From: Bugula neritina
Taxonomy: Eukaryota; Bryozoa; Gymnolaemata; Cheilostomatida; Bugulidae
DNA length: 64,000 nucleotides
Direction of reading: 5' to 3'
Assembly (NCBI GenBank): GCA_964035545.1
Contig: OZ037770.1
Location: 5,933,662 to 5,997,661 of the forward strand
Shown here: positions 28,355 through 41,960 of the stretch, piece after piece
Position numbering within the stretch: position 1 is the stretch's first letter
Layout of the letters: each line of letters begins with the position of its first letter
The notes under the pieces: generated by a model
Seen by the model: only the letters and a program-made list of their open reading frames with translations
What the model was told of the DNA's origin: nothing
Database searches by the model: none
Program-made: the position numbers and the translations under genes

Positions 28355-28955
28355 TGAATGAGCTCCAGGAGTTCTCTGAGAGAATGGATGACCAGTTTGG
28401 TAGAGATGATGTAATGATGGATTTGACTCTCAATGGTTAGTACCTAGCAGTGTGAATCATTGTGACTTTGAATCTACTGTTAGCATTGGGAACAGATAAC
28501 TCTTATACAACTTATTATCTGTATATTTAAAGCTTTATTTAAACTTGCTTTTAAATAGTGGGATTTAACTTCACGAAATCTTAGAATTGACTTGTTATCA
28601 CATTAACTGAAAACAGAATCTCAATAATAATGATGACTGGCAAACAAAGAGAGCGGCAGCCCGCAGCAGCATTTACTTTATACTTTGTAGAGGATGTGAC
28701 ATCACACAGTGGTGAATCTGGTGAAATGTGCAACACTTCAACTAGTAGTGTTCAAGATGACCCTGAAGAATTTTTTATTAAACACTTGCCTTAGTCCCAC
28801 CACATTATTTGATTATTGTTAATTATCCTTTTTATAATATATTAATTACTTTACATAAACTTAATAAATTTTAGAGTATACATATTTTTTTATTCAATAA
28901 TTCGAGTAGATATAAAACAAAGATTTGAGTAAATGTTTTATGATGACCTCACGGT
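28355..28955 (+). pseudogene. Inverted partial copy of the RAD17 3' end
   Basis: This block matches the reverse complement of about 16510-17156: the end of exon 10, the whole last intron, the last exon and about 150 bases of 3' flank including an AATAAA. Because the intron is present it arose by DNA duplication, not retrocopying. It lacks 54 bases of exon 10 (in frame) and has a net 4-base insertion in the last exon just before the TTTACTTTATAC stretch, which shifts the frame before the acidic tail. There is no upstream RAD17 sequence, so it is not expected to be functional. Confidence 0.9.
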
Positions 28956-29621
28956 CAATAATTATATGCATAATGATGAAAAAGCAGACACTTAGCCAGT
29001 AATACAAATTCTATAACGGTATAAATGTGGCCAACATTGCACATCAACACAAGCCCTCTTAAAAAGTCAACAATGCCATCAAAATAAAAAATGTCACATA
29101 ATATGGAGGAAAAGTTATTGAAGGAAGTATGTAAATTTGCTCAACCTAAATGATCTCAACAGTAGAATATAAACTAATCACTACAAGCTTAACTTTCAGT
29201 CTCACATCTATAGTTAATATTAGGACAGAAATAACGCCTGCTCTTAGGTCTGAAAAAGCAGAAGCAGTACGTGAAGCTTCTGGCACATGCAATAGAAAAA
29301 AGGTAGAGTTTGAGAAAGGCTAAGAAGTGTACTAGTATTTCAATCTAATATCTGGGAGTGAACCAAACTCGTTGCTACTTTAGAATGTGTAGAAGAATGT
29401 CTAGCAACAATTTCTCAACACTTACTCGAGTAGCAAAGAAAGGAATGATTGATATTTGCATCTTCATTGAAGGAAAATTTTAAGCCTTTTGCAATGCAGC
29501 TATACCTGTATATAAATAATAAACTGTTTGGTCAAGAAATCTCAATCTCCCAGAAGTGTATATGTAAATGGTGTTGACTCGTAGGCTGGGAGAATAGTAA
29601 CTAGACTAACTGAGCAGGGGA
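28956..29621. other. 3' flank of the ERM gene
   Basis: Should contain the ERM 3' UTR (minus strand). I did not find a clear AATAAA close to the stop codon. Nothing else recognised. Confidence 0.4.
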
Positions 29622-32600
29622 TTACAATCTCTCGTACTCATCTACTCTCTTCTTAGTGTTGCCCTTTCTAATGTCCCTCAAAGTCTTGTATTTATCTCGC
29701 CCTGCAAGTACAATTCATCTATAGTTGATATGACTGAGCAAAGTCAACTGTGAGACTGTACCTGAAATAAACTTAACATATCTTCCATAAGAGCCAGTAC
29801 CTAACATAATATACTCAATATGTATCGTATGAGACCCTTTACTTTCACTCTACTAAGCAAAGTCGCAGCTATTAGTTGCAGCTACTAGTCTAGAGGTTAA
29901 AAGGTCAGATTGGCCCACCTTGTGCCACATTTTCGATGTGGATCTTATCCTCGGCCGTCTGTTTAGAAGAGTCCTGAGAAATCTTCAGCTCACTCTTCAA
30001 ATCCTGTAACAGTGTTCTACAGAGTTAGGTTGTGTTTACACTTCCACAATGTTCAGCCAGAAATTCAATTTGGCCGAGTTGAAATTTCTCCAAGTTGCAT
30101 TGCACAGTAAAAGCCACCAGTCAATATTTTTGTACTGTGATTACTCAATTGGCCGAGTTCAGAATAATACTCAAAGGGAATAATAACTCCTTGTAAATAT
30201 CAGTATTTAATTATGACTTTGGCGACTAGATAACGTACTTATATGTTCGTAATTATACCGGCTACGCTTTTATGCTGTTAACTTTACTAATCCACGACGT
30301 TTTTTAAAGGGCATCAGATAGCGATTAAGCGAGTCATATTCCACGATTAAAATAAGTTTTCGCACTAATATGATTTTAAGAAGTTTCAGTAAAGCTATAA
30401 TGGGGTACTGGAATGAGTGAAATTAACCGAAATTCGAAACTTTTCTTCAGCAGAAACTTTAGTGGTATTACATATACATTATATAAATTAATCCTGTAAA
30501 CGTAATGACTTTTCTCATTAGGAGTAGTGAGTTAGAATTCAAGTGCTACGCAAGCGAGACACCATACACCAAGACGGAAAGCATGAACAGGTTGCGAAGT
30601 TCATCTTCTTAAACACGTGTTAGACATTAAAACCCACTGGCAGTGATTTATATTCCAACAAGGGTAAACAACTACTTCATATTTCAATACAAAAAAAGGG
30701 CAGACGATTACTGTACCTCCAACTGCTTTTGAAGCCTGGCATTCTTAGCCTGCAGAGTCTCTCTTTCCTCCTCGGGGCGGGGTACATCCTCCTCCCCAAC
30801 CTGAAGCTCTGCAGTGTAGTCGTCATTCTCATCATGGTCATCTCCTGCATTACATGTGCATCAATTAGAAGTCATGGGGGAGGGGAAGGGGAGTAGATAA
30901 AACAACTGATGACAGCTCAGCAATGACGTACCTTCATTTAGTAATGACTTACAACTATTCAGTTTTGACATTTCTCCCTTGAGCATTGATTTACAATTAA
31001 GCAATGACTCACCCTCGTTCATATAAAGATTGGCAGGACTGGCCAACTTCTCTTCCAGCTCTCTCTTCTCCATCTCCATTCTCAACCTTCACAAAGAGTA
31101 AACATAGTATTACAGCAAGTAGCGTACAAGTCACTGTTCCTGGCCTAACCCAATCTGAATGACACCGTATAGAGTCTAGTAGCCAGCACCAACCCACCTC
31201 TGTTCCTCCAGCTCTTGTCTCGCTCTCTGAGCTTCTGCCTCCTTCTCCAGAGCTTCCTGCTCTCTGCGATCTGCCTCCAACCTGGCAGCGGCAGCCTCAG
31301 CTTCCAGCCTCTCCTTCTCCTCCCTCTCAGCGCTGGCAGCAGCCAATGCAGCAGCTTGTGCAGCTTCAGCCGCTCGCTTGGCTTCTTCCACGGCAGCACG
31401 TTCTTCCTCGGCAGCCTGCAACACAGACAGAGATTTGAGAGGCGAAAGGGATTATAATCTGTAAAGGAAGTGGGGAGAGAGAGGGAGAGGGGACGCCTAT
31501 ATGAGAGGTGGTGGTGTACCTTGGCTTTCTCTTCCAACTCTTGAGTCTGCTTGCGAGTTTCCTCCAGCTGCTCGGCCTGTCTCTCTCGTTCCAACTCGAA
31601 AGCCTTCAGTCTGTCCTGCAGCTCTTGCTTTTCTTGTTCAGCTGCTTCCCTCTTCTTCTTCTCTTCGGTCAACAACTTCCTGGCAAAAGGCAAAGGAGAG
31701 TTCAGAAGTTGAAACAGAGCAGTCGACTGGTCATAGTGTAGGAGCTACGAGGTGACAAACTAGTAACCATGTCTCAAGGGAAAGCAAATCTCAAATATCA
31801 AGTATAAGCCGCAGATAAACATGTATAGATGTAAGCCTTGCATATGTAATCATATTTTATGGGAGTAGTTTTCTCTCTTTAAACAGATTGAGAGATGCTA
31901 GCAGAGCGGCAACAGTCACTGTGGTAGTGTGAGGACATGACGGGAGACAGAAGATGAGCCAGTTTAATTTGAAATCAAATACAAAAACAGATTGCATAAG
32001 ATTATGAGTCAGTGAGGTCGCCATGGTTACCTTTTCTCCACTTCCTTTACAGTCCTGCAGATACACAACTAGAATAGACTCATGCAGCACTTGTATTTCA
32101 TTACCCTTAGCTTACCACCCTGCTACTAGTATTACTGCTGCTACTACTATTACTACTACTACTACTACTACTACTAACACTACTACCACCACTATTACTA
32201 TTACTACCGCAACTACTAGTACTACTACTACTACCGCAACTACTAGTACTACTACTACTACTACTACCACTATTACTACCGCAACTACTACTAGTACTAT
32301 TCTCACTAGAACTCATTAGGTGACATACTCTCTTTGTTCACGGGCTGCCCTCTCCTCCTTTGCCTGGGCCTTCATCTGCTGAACCTCGATGCTGTCAGCT
32401 TTCCTTCTCCTCATGTAGAGCTCATGGTTACCCATGCACAGAGCTAGGATTCTCTTACTGATCCGTAGCCGACCAGTGTAGAACACAAAGTCCTGCAACA
32501 CACAACACGTTTCAGCAAAAAGTTTCTACCGCAAGTGCGTAGCATATTCATTCACATCACTATACAGTCTGGTGCTGAACTCACTGGGGCTTTCTTGTCT

Positions 32601-35600
32601 ATGGGTTTTATTATAAATTTTTTATCGTTGAAACTAATATTTCTAATTTCACTCCAGGGAAAGCCAATGCGGGGAGTGAGCTTGTCGTCCCTCTCGTAGA
32701 TGTTCAGACCGAGAGCGTCAACTCCTAGGAAGAGGTCCGTCCCCTTCTTGTTCTTGATGTCAAAATAGTTGACTCCGTACATCTCCAAGTCTTGTGCTAT
32801 CTGTAGGAAGAGAGAGCAGTGCGTCTATACACTCATACATGACTCATACATGACTCATACATGACTCATACATGACTGATGACTGTACGGCTGAACTGAT
32901 ACTATTGACACGCCTTCCACCATTTCAACACATGGTAAGCTCACCAACAGGTATCACAGCTACACTAACATCACTCTGTATAACAAGATGAAAGCTATTC
33001 TGTACTAAGTATGCTAATTCACTCCTGTACTCATTAGAAGAATCCCTAGGGAGAAGTAGAGAGAGAGAGAAACCCACCTTGAGATACTCCATCATGGCGT
33101 CCTCTCTCATCAGACCCTTGTGCTCCGAGTACCAGTTGACGATGCGCTCCTCCCACTCGGCCTTGGACAGCTGGTGCTGGTCCAATACACTGCCAACAGA
33201 CAAACCCATCACTGCACAAACTCATAGCAGTAACAAAGTAACAATCAAAGCGTAGGTGTGTATACATTAGCATCGTTGTTATCAAGACTAACACCCCTTT
33301 TGTAAACACACATTTGTCACATTAGAGTGATTTCAGAAAACAAGTTTAACCCTCAGTTATTTGTAACTTTCTTGAAAAATTATATTTGTATAATTTTCAT
33401 TGTTTTCCCACCTCATTCAATGAGACAAGGAAATAGGTCAAAGTTCAATCTGGGTCACTGAGTCAACCCAATCAGCTCAATTTGACCGAAGACCAACAAA
33501 TCTATTAATAGAATGGATAAGTAGGAAGTTTCCAAAAGCATTGGTCTGGACACAACTACTAATAGACTAACTTGGAATAATTGGGAAACCATTTAGTACA
33601 ATATAGCTTGTTTTACTATATTCCCCAGTCTTGCAGCTGGCAGAAAGGCACTGAGTTTTAGGATATAAAACTGCATATGATTAGACTTAGGAAGACGGAA
33701 CTTACCGCTGGGGTAGTAGGCGGTCCCCAGCAAGGAAGCCCGTTTTATGAGTGTCGGCATTGTAGTCGCCATATTTAGCCTGCACAGCATAGGACGCCAG
33801 AAGTACACTAGTCTCAGGGGGGCAGTACGCATCTTCACTCAGTATAGCCTCCTTCACTTGCAGGAAAAACATTCTCTACAAAACCAAACGCCGGTATAGA
33901 GGACTCAGTCACTACTCAACCCGCTGACTGCGTGAGAATGGAGCAGTAATGAGAAACTGGGAGAGAGAAATAAACCAACCTGGGTGACCTCCTGTATCAG
34001 TTCCTCACTGACGTCTTCAGGGTAGAATTTAGCTCTGAACTTGAACTGTAGTGGAGTTTCTTTCTTTACATCTTGTCCCATGACTTTCTTGTTGAGCTTG
34101 AGCCAAGTGGTGAAACCCTTGCTGTCAACATACTGGAGGCCGAAGAACCACAGCTCTCTCAGACCAATAGTTTTCACCACCTGTCATATCATTACAGTAG
34201 AATATACACCAGATACTAGTCATACTACAGTACATGTACACTACATACTACAGTGCATCTACAGTACATACTACACTACATACTACACTACATACTACAG
34301 TGACAGTAGAATATACACTACATACTAAGTATAACATACTGGACGACCAGCCTATCAAGGTGATAACGTAAAGAATAATAACCACACAGCAGTAATCACT
34401 GATGCTTTCTATTGCGCAGTGAGGGTTGAATAGATAGGAAACTAGTCTAGTGTGATAAGATGACTAGGTACTGCGTGCAGTATGTAATAAACAGACCAGG
34501 TCACAGCAGGGTTCTGCGTGATATAATCGTACTGTAAGGCTACCAACTGAACACTGCGGATATTATGGACTGGGTGGTGGAGAGAGATGTGGTGTGTATT
34601 ACAAGTCAACCTGTTTTACAGTGACTAGATTTTCAGCTCAGAAATGCCTTTGAAGACCACAAGTGGCTAGTTACAAGTGACTAGTTACAAGTGACAAGTT
34701 AGAAGTGACTAGTCACTCAATGGCTAGGAAAGAGTAGACACATCTCACACTATACTAGGGTAGTGTCAGTGAGGTGTGATAGTATGGTAGAGTAAGGTTG
34801 GTATTCTCATGAGGACAATTAGCCTCAGAATCAGATGTTTATGAAGTTTCTTGTAGCTACAGGGTACAGGGGGATAGTCCCTGCGTGACCTGATTCATTG
34901 ACTAGACAGGATCTGAGGTGATGGGCAGGAAATGCTTAGAGAAGGGGAGATAGGAGGGTCTGATAGGACAGGTAACGAACATCAGAGACTTCCATGACTT
35001 CTGGCTTCAGTGGAGACCAAGGAGCAAGAGAATGGGTGTACAGAGTGAGCACGGAGGGTAGGTATATGAGAGAACACATGGTACAGAATACAGATAGAGT
35101 AAGTATATGAGAGAACACATGGTACAGAATACAGATAGAGTAAGTATATGAGAGAACACATGGTACAGAATACAGATAGAGTAAGTATATGAGAGAACAC
35201 ATGGTACAGAATACAGATAGAGTAAGTATATGAGAGAACACATGGTACAGAATACAGATAGAGTAAGTATATGAGAGAACACATGGTACAGAATACAGAT
35301 AGAGTAAGTATATGAGAGAACACATGGTACAGAATACAGATAGAGTAAGTATATGAGAGAACACATGGTACAGAATACAGATAGAGTAAGTATATGAGAG
35401 AAGCGATAAAGCAGAATTAGAGTAAGTTCTCACCTGGTCAAACAGCTGTTTCCCTGTTGTGCTGGGTTGAATAGCAAACTCCAGCTCTGCATCCATTGTA
35501 GTGACTCTTACGTTAACCTGTAAATACAGAGTAGACTTCATTAGATGCGGTGCTGCCTACAGGTGCTACTGGCAGCATGCTAATCCCAGCCTGGGAAACA

Positions 35601-36846
35601 CCTGGTTTCCTTCTGTTCCTGGCTTTTAGTGCTGTGACTTGCTCAGTGAATATCACTACAAGCTTCATTGATTATAATACAGAGAGCAGGAGTGTGAATC
35701 ATTGCAATTGATTACTCTGACCTACTAGCAGAGACGCAGTAGCTGAAATTAGAAATAAGTGCCACCATTTTTCATTCATTCAAAGCATTGTCATGTTTTT
35801 TTTAATTCTCAATTACTTCGGATATCTTACTCTCTATTAGAAGGCAACTAAAATTAACTGGTAGAGAGCATAACTACTCTGAGTGACACACATAGAGTAG
35901 CAGAACTAATGGCTGCATTTACAACTACAGGTGATACATGAAATTTAGAATGAAGATTAGAGAAAAAGCTGAACTACACATTACTGGCTACCTACAACAG
36001 GGTGGAGTCAAGGAGATGAGATTGTGACTACATTGACTCTATAGTGTCAGCCACTGACCTGCTATCTAGTCGATATACACAAGGAAAGAGACTCCAAATA
36101 GTTATTATACTTACCATCTTGACTGAGCTATCCCACGAAATAATAGAGAGAACTAACTAGCTGTTAGGAGAGACTATACAGGAATGCTAGCGGGCTGAAT
36201 AACACCACGGCAAGGCAATAGGGCGTGTACTAACCAGTCAATTCACGCAGTTAAGTGGGTAACATCTTATCAAAATGTACACAACGTTGTGTAAAGAAGG
36301 GTTATTGATAGAGAGATATGAAGCCGGAGCCCATTGAAAAGGCACGACACTTTAAATAGCAGTTGCTTCAACAGAGCAGCATTGAGTTAATTGGTACACC
36401 CAAACAAAGCTAACCTGTTCTCAACTGCCAATAAACAGTGTGATATCATTTGACTAACAACAGTATTACATAATTACATAGCTTTTACAGCAACCGTAGT
36501 GCACTAGATTCTTTGACAAATAGCTGCTCTATTGAAATGTTAGCTAGCAGAAATAGATCATACCCAGTAATTTATTCATTCAAGCAGAGGGAATAGAAGC
36601 TTACACGAGTACCAGCTAGCTGTGGTGTTGGATTCAGCCATCAGTGGTTAGAAATAACCACTGATGAGTAACTGCGCCAGTGGCTGGCATAGTTTGGTGT
36701 AGTACTCACCTCTACCCTATAGCCAACTGCACTAGTCTTCACCCATTAATAGGCTACCAACTACCAGCAATATACACTATACAGAGCAGTGAATGTTGTT
36801 ACCCAAGTCTGATGAGCTGTACATATTGACTTACTGGTCGAGGCAT
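29622..36846 (-). CDS. Ezrin/radixin/moesin (ERM) family protein
   Basis: ERM proteins link membrane proteins to cortical actin. Proposed exons (minus): 36846-36835, 35517-35434, 34180-33980, 33875-33706, 33189-33078, 32800-32585, 32492-32329, 31679-31520, 31415-31198, 31086-31013, 30844-30717, 30003-29919, 29701-29622. All phases chain, giving 567 aa (human moesin 577). Residues 1 to about 297 are the FERM domain, starting [19 protein letters not shown]. Next comes a coiled-coil region of about 170 aa rich in Glu, Lys and Ala ([17 protein letters not shown]). It lacks the poly-Pro run of ezrin, so the protein is moesin/radixin-like. The C-terminal actin-binding tail ends [20 protein letters not shown]; the Thr in KYKTLR is the conserved activating phosphosite. 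Merlin is excluded by this tail. A single ancestral ERM gene is expected in such animals, so I give no vertebrate paralogue name. Confidence 0.95.
30036..30485. repeat. Dispersed MITE-like element, copy 1
   Basis: About 450 bp, clearly similar to the reverse complement of 51352-51812. Shared blocks include AGAAATTCAATTTGGCC, AATAATAACTCCTTGT and TTATGCTGTTAACTTTACTA. The two ends of the family resemble each other as inverted repeats. It sits in ERM intron 12 (between 30717 and 30003). Confidence 0.75.
32108..32305. repeat. ACT trinucleotide array in ERM intron 7
   Basis: About 190 bp of ACT triplets with ACC and ATT variants, ending about 25 bp from exon 7. The Ser-rich and Thr-rich open frames here are artefacts. 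Confidence 0.95.
32826..32885. repeat. 11 bp repeat in ERM intron 5
   Basis: Five units of CTCATACATGA. Confidence 0.85.
34195..34330. repeat. CATACTACA-type short repeat in ERM intron 2
   Basis: Degenerate 10-12 bp units such as CATACTACACTA, just upstream of the acceptor of the exon at 34180. Confidence 0.75.
35058..35402. repeat. 41 bp minisatellite in ERM intron 2
   Basis: Eight full units plus a partial one, exact period 41. The unit begins TATATGAGAGAACACATGGT and continues ACAGAATACAGATAGAGTAAG. Because 41 is not a multiple of 3, the minus-strand frames rotate through all three readings and still stay open, which creates spurious long open frames. Confidence 0.95.
36115..36117 (-). 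other. Alternative first coding exon of the ERM gene
   Basis: Minus-strand AAGATG followed by a perfect donor GTAAGT. Spliced to exon 2 it would give [12 protein letters not shown], starting 3 residues shorter than the MPRP form. It lies between the MPRP exon and exon 2. Confidence 0.45.
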
Positions 36847-39654
36847 GGTGTAGGTATTCCTAGTTTAGTTCTTTATACTGACTGCAATGTATCCTCTTCA
36901 GCTAACAGATCTAAAATAACAATATGAATCAGTACTGGATGATGTAACATGGTGATACTGTTGCTGGGCCTGCAGTGAGGGAACACTAAGCCTGTTCATT
37001 AGCTGAACTAGTATTATGCTATTCATTATATCTGAATATTAGAGTTTAACAGACATTTTAGACAACTGCTGTCAGTACACATCACAACAACTCCTGGCAG
37101 TGTTTCACTCCTGCTCAGCATTTCCTATCTTGCCTTGGTCATAAATAGCTCAGCAAAATCAATGTATGTAGACAGAGCCTGGTCTCTTGTTTGTTTAAAT
37201 CATTTGTAAAATGGGATAATAGGATTTGCAGTAATACTGCAAGACATAACTTTTACTCACTCTGACCACTGTAAAATCTGCCAGTAGTTGGTTATAGGGG
37301 AACAACATGAAGTGTATCTGCTAATGCTGTATAATGAACCAATATATACATAAAATAATAGATATTTTGAAGATACTAATGGGTTGGGGGTAGCCATGAG
37401 GTCAGCAGAGAAGGAGTTAAACTCTGAGTGCAGATGACAAGTGGTAGAAATAACAAATCTATCCTAGCATGACTCAGCAGTCTTCATAGAGTATAATAAC
37501 TGTCACACTCAGTGATCAACAACGTTGATAATCAAACTGGGATTTATCATCATCAACTTCAGGTAAAGCTTGCCACTAACAACATGAATTAACGCTTTTC
37601 TGCCAATTGCATTGTGTTGTATCATTAGAAACGTTGAAACAGATTTCAATACCAGCAAACATCGTTTCTTATCAACTCATAAAAGGCATTAAAAAACTCA
37701 ATCAAGAGGATCTGTGAGCAATTATATAGCCTTGTATACTTCATAGACAGTAAACTTGTGACTGTTAGTAACATAGAATATATTATTAGTGAGCAGTGCC
37801 TTTTTATCTTGGATAAATTTAAAAAAAAACGAACAAAAATTCAAAGGTGTGAAAGTGTTAGATAACCAACACATAAACCATGCCAAATGTGTTCCCAGTG
37901 TCAATGCTGAATTAAATTCACAATCTAATAGCTGAAACAGCAATTTTTACCTGTTTGTTGAGAGCTGATTGATTTAACATCACTCATGTTACAAGACCTG
38001 CGACTGACAAACAAGTATAACTGAAGCCAACCAAAAGTTACCATCTGCCCAATTTCACAAGTTTGGTACTGGTGCAGCAGAAATATGTTAACAACTGAAC
38101 TATTATATTGAAAGATACTAGTAATTTGGAACTAAAACACCTTAGTCTTGCATGAATAAATACATCATTTGACAAGTGTACAAATGTGATGAACATTGCT
38201 ATACAGAGCAGAGAACTAAATCTTTGACTTAAGTATGAAACAAGGTGATTGTATATCAACAAGTATAGTTATTATAACAATGTCACCAGAGTATTAGTAT
38301 GACTACCAGCATCTGTTTCCCTACTTTGAAGTTGAACGCTTAACAAACTGGAGGAATGCTAAGAGCATCATTATAGACTCAACGTTCAAGTATTATTATA
38401 AAACAATTAATAATTATTATTAAATTGTGGTGAATAAAGTTTCTGTTTACCCACTTGGTTTAACAGCAATAGTATTTCTTCAACTGTTAGGTTTCACTCA
38501 CATCACTTCATTAGAACACTTGTGCTGTACTATTATTTACCATCACTATCATTGTTTAGCTATTGTATTAATCAAACCATAATCGTAGTGATCATCTTTA
38601 GACTAATCATATCTCACTCAATATCATAGTGGGCTATTAGTGAATGGGCTTGGCCGAGTTAGGTCAAAAATACTAATATAAGGATTAGTCAACAATAGGC
38701 AATAAGATCTCTAGAAAAGCTTTACACTTACTGCCTACTGACAATATAAAGACTCAACTCTAATGATGCATTATTGACCATTCAAATGATTACTATTATA
38801 AATATCACTAATATCTCAGATGGTTCGGAGAGTTGTTATTTATAGCTAAAAGAATAAATATTATCAGTATTCATTGTGATAATCATACGTGATTTATTTT
38901 TATTGTACATTATGCTACAGCTATCACTACTACTGAATATAGTCACTGTTGACAGATCATTACTACTAGTATTACATTATTATACTTATTTATACTAAGA
39001 AAAACAGTAACAGTAGCTGACCAAGTTTCTGTACCAGTTACTGCTGATAAAACGAAGTGTAGGCTGTAGATAATCAAAGTAAACAATCTATTTTCTAGGA
39101 ATAGGACTTGAAAGCTATGGGCATCAGCATGAGTATCACAATCAGTGTAAACATCAACCACTCATTTTCACTGATTACTATTGGTATTACTATACCTCAG
39201 TGATTAGACTTATAGTTAGTATTATTGAATTGGATTAAATTTAGTATAACTATAAGTAGCATCTTCTAGTACTACTATATGAGCACATCAGAAATAGATA
39301 CTCTTACAGTTAGTGATAATCATAATCCCAATCATAATTAAGAATTGAGGAGCAAAAGAAAGTCACAAGTTGATACAGTTATACTCATACTTATAGCAAC
39401 TTTCGATTTGATTCACTCTTGCTCTTAGTTTTATACCTTAGCCTTTCAGCTTATCGGGTAGATATCCATAAGACTAACTTTAAGTCAAGGATAATCATAA
39501 CCACAATGACATGGTTGTCAATGGTATTTTTTATCACTATTTGCAGTATGCGTATTACTATAACTGCTATTATTAGTATTTGATTATTATCTTTTAGTGA
39601 CTAACTCTACCAGAAATCTTACTACCATAGCCACAATCATACAGACACTGGACA

Positions 39655-41960
39655 GTTATAGTTATAATTGTACTAACATTCATAATAACTCTAAGACAAA
39701 CTCATGGCCATACTCATACTGATAATATGAGTATCCCTATGAGTATGACTATCATATTCACTGGTATGTAGTCTGAGTCTTATACTCATAGTCAAACTCA
39801 ATGTGAATGTAGGCCTACTAATATTAATAGTCAATACTCAATGTCATACTATTACTATCTGGAGGATACCACCACATAACACAAACCAAGCTTAGCTATG
39901 TGCTAAAACCCTATAGATTACAATTAAAATATTCGGACTTAGATACATGCAAGAATAGATTTAGTTCAAAATATGATAGTCATAAACCTAAATAAAAATA
40001 ACATAAGACTAAGAGGCACTTATAATTTTGTGCTTGTAAGTGTTAGCAGAGTGTTCTAAATCAATTTTTTTCGAGGTGAGTTACGAGGTGAGTATCACTA
40101 TGTCTATGTCAATGTGAGTGATACTAATACTATCAAGTATTAGTATTACTATTACTATTCTCTATCCTATGTCTATGCCTATGGGCTATGCGTATGCCAT
40201 AGAGGTGATACTCTTGCGAATAGAGACAACTTGAACTTGAAAATGACTGCTCATCGGCCATCACTATGAGTATGAGTATGACTGTGAGTGTGTCATATCG
40301 ATATTGTAATACTAATTGGTAGACCTGGGGGCCAGCCTGAAGGCGAGGCTGATGGCACTGGCAGTGATGAGTGATGGCTGAAAGTGAAAGTCATAGTTAG
40401 TGTTACTATGATTACGGTAGAGAAACTGATAGTCAAGCCCAAGGACAATCACTATCAGTGAATCACTCAATCAGTATCACGGCAGCAGTAGGTCGGTAAT
40501 GGGTAAAGCCATGCTCATGCTTTAAGTTTTAGTTTCAATGAAAATTTAGTGATACTAATACTAATAGTATTACTAATACTGTAATAGTAATAATTATAAT
40601 CATAATGATTATCATTATGATAAGAATTATCAATTAATAATAATATAAATAAATATTAATATCAATAATTAATATTAATATAAAATTTATTCATAATGAT
40701 AATATTAATTGAGCAGCTTAGAGATTACAAATAGCACATATACGATATACTACATAAGCTTAGCAGAAAGATAATGGCTAGTTTTATTACCACTTGAAGT
40801 AAGATAAACTCCGTAAACTTGAAGGTGCGGGAGATAAAAATTAAAATCAGGACGGGTGAGGCCGTGATGGGATTTGCCTACATTAAAGGTATTAACTGCG
40901 TACACACGCACCGCTTCCTGTTTAGTTCGAAGTTCAATCGGCGGCTTTCTGGGCGGGGTAATATTTAAGAGAAGCAATTGTAAAATAATGCACATCCCCC
41001 TCCCGGTGAACATTGCATGTAACCTTTGACCTAAAGAAATCGACGTTGCAGATAACCAACGAAAAAGTGTAAACTGCGGAATGTTTTCTGAACTCGAGCG
41101 TAACTCCAGCATTTAATTATAATTTCAATAATCCGTAATCGTTTTTACACTATTAGTATTACTACTAGTCTATTACATTTAGATTTAATGGTTTGCTCTA
41201 CTAATATTCTCAAGTCTACTCAACGAATACTGGCATATATTACTGTTGCCAGGGCTCTGCTATAAAATATAGTTTTATCTATCACTATGAGTATGTAAAC
41301 TCAACCTTTTACTAAAAGTTTTAGTTTTACTTTTACTTTTAGTTTTAGTAATACTAATACTAATACTAATACTAATACTAATACAGTAATACTAATACTA
41401 ATATTTATAAGTTATGTTATTCTATTCACTTTCAGTTATACTTATTGTTTTAATAATAATTATTAATATTTATTTATTATAATTTTTAATAATAATGAAT
41501 AAATATTAAATATAATCATAATGAATAATTATAAATAATATTATTAATATTAGATTATTACTATTAGTGAGTATTACTTATTAGTATTAGTATTAGTGTA
41601 TTACTATTACTATTAGTATTAGTATTACTAAGTCTAATAGTAATAGTATTACTATTAGTATTACTATTAGTATCAGTATTAATATTACTATTACTAATTT
41701 AGTATTGCTATTACTATTACTTAATAGTAACAGTAATACTAATGTTATTAATACTGATACTTACAGTGATAATGATACTGATAGCTCCTAAGTCTAAAAA
41801 GTTGGTGTATGTGGCACTGATAGCACTAACACTAACAGTAACTCTAAGAGTAAGTCTATGTTTTACTTTTTATTTTACCCATAGTCATAATCATACTGAA
41901 TCTCATACTCATAGTCATCAAATTAAGTCATTTCGGTTTCCATTTTGATTACACTTACAG
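39655..41960. repeat. Hexamer/triplet-periodic low-complexity islands
   Basis: Patches at about 39655-39830, 40080-40160, 40260-40300, 40550-40700, 41280-41420 and 41540-41830 consist of drifting six-base units such as GAGTAT, CCCTAT, GAGTAT, GACTAT, or pure ACTAAT/TAGTAT runs. The same texture occurs at 1100-1600, 26185-26265 and 55440-55900. Confidence 0.7.
40790..41112. promoter_or_regulatory. GC-richer block, possible promoter or 5' exon
   Basis: About 320 bp that is clearly richer in G and C than its surroundings, with several CpG steps and a GGGCGGGG box near 40953. It is not low-complexity and keeps a 120-codon minus-strand open frame without family features. A promoter or 5' untranslated exon of WAPL is possible. 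Position and composition are the only evidence. Confidence 0.25.

Noticed and set aside
34936-35541. A 201-codon minus-strand open frame with a repeated hydrophobic pattern that could look like a membrane protein
   Set aside because: It runs from ERM exon 2 straight into the 41 bp intronic minisatellite. The real exon ends at a GTGAGA donor at 35434.
40750-41112. A 120-codon minus-strand open frame as a gene
   Set aside because: No recognisable domain, and the length could occur by chance in a GC-richer block. Kept only as a possible regulatory region.
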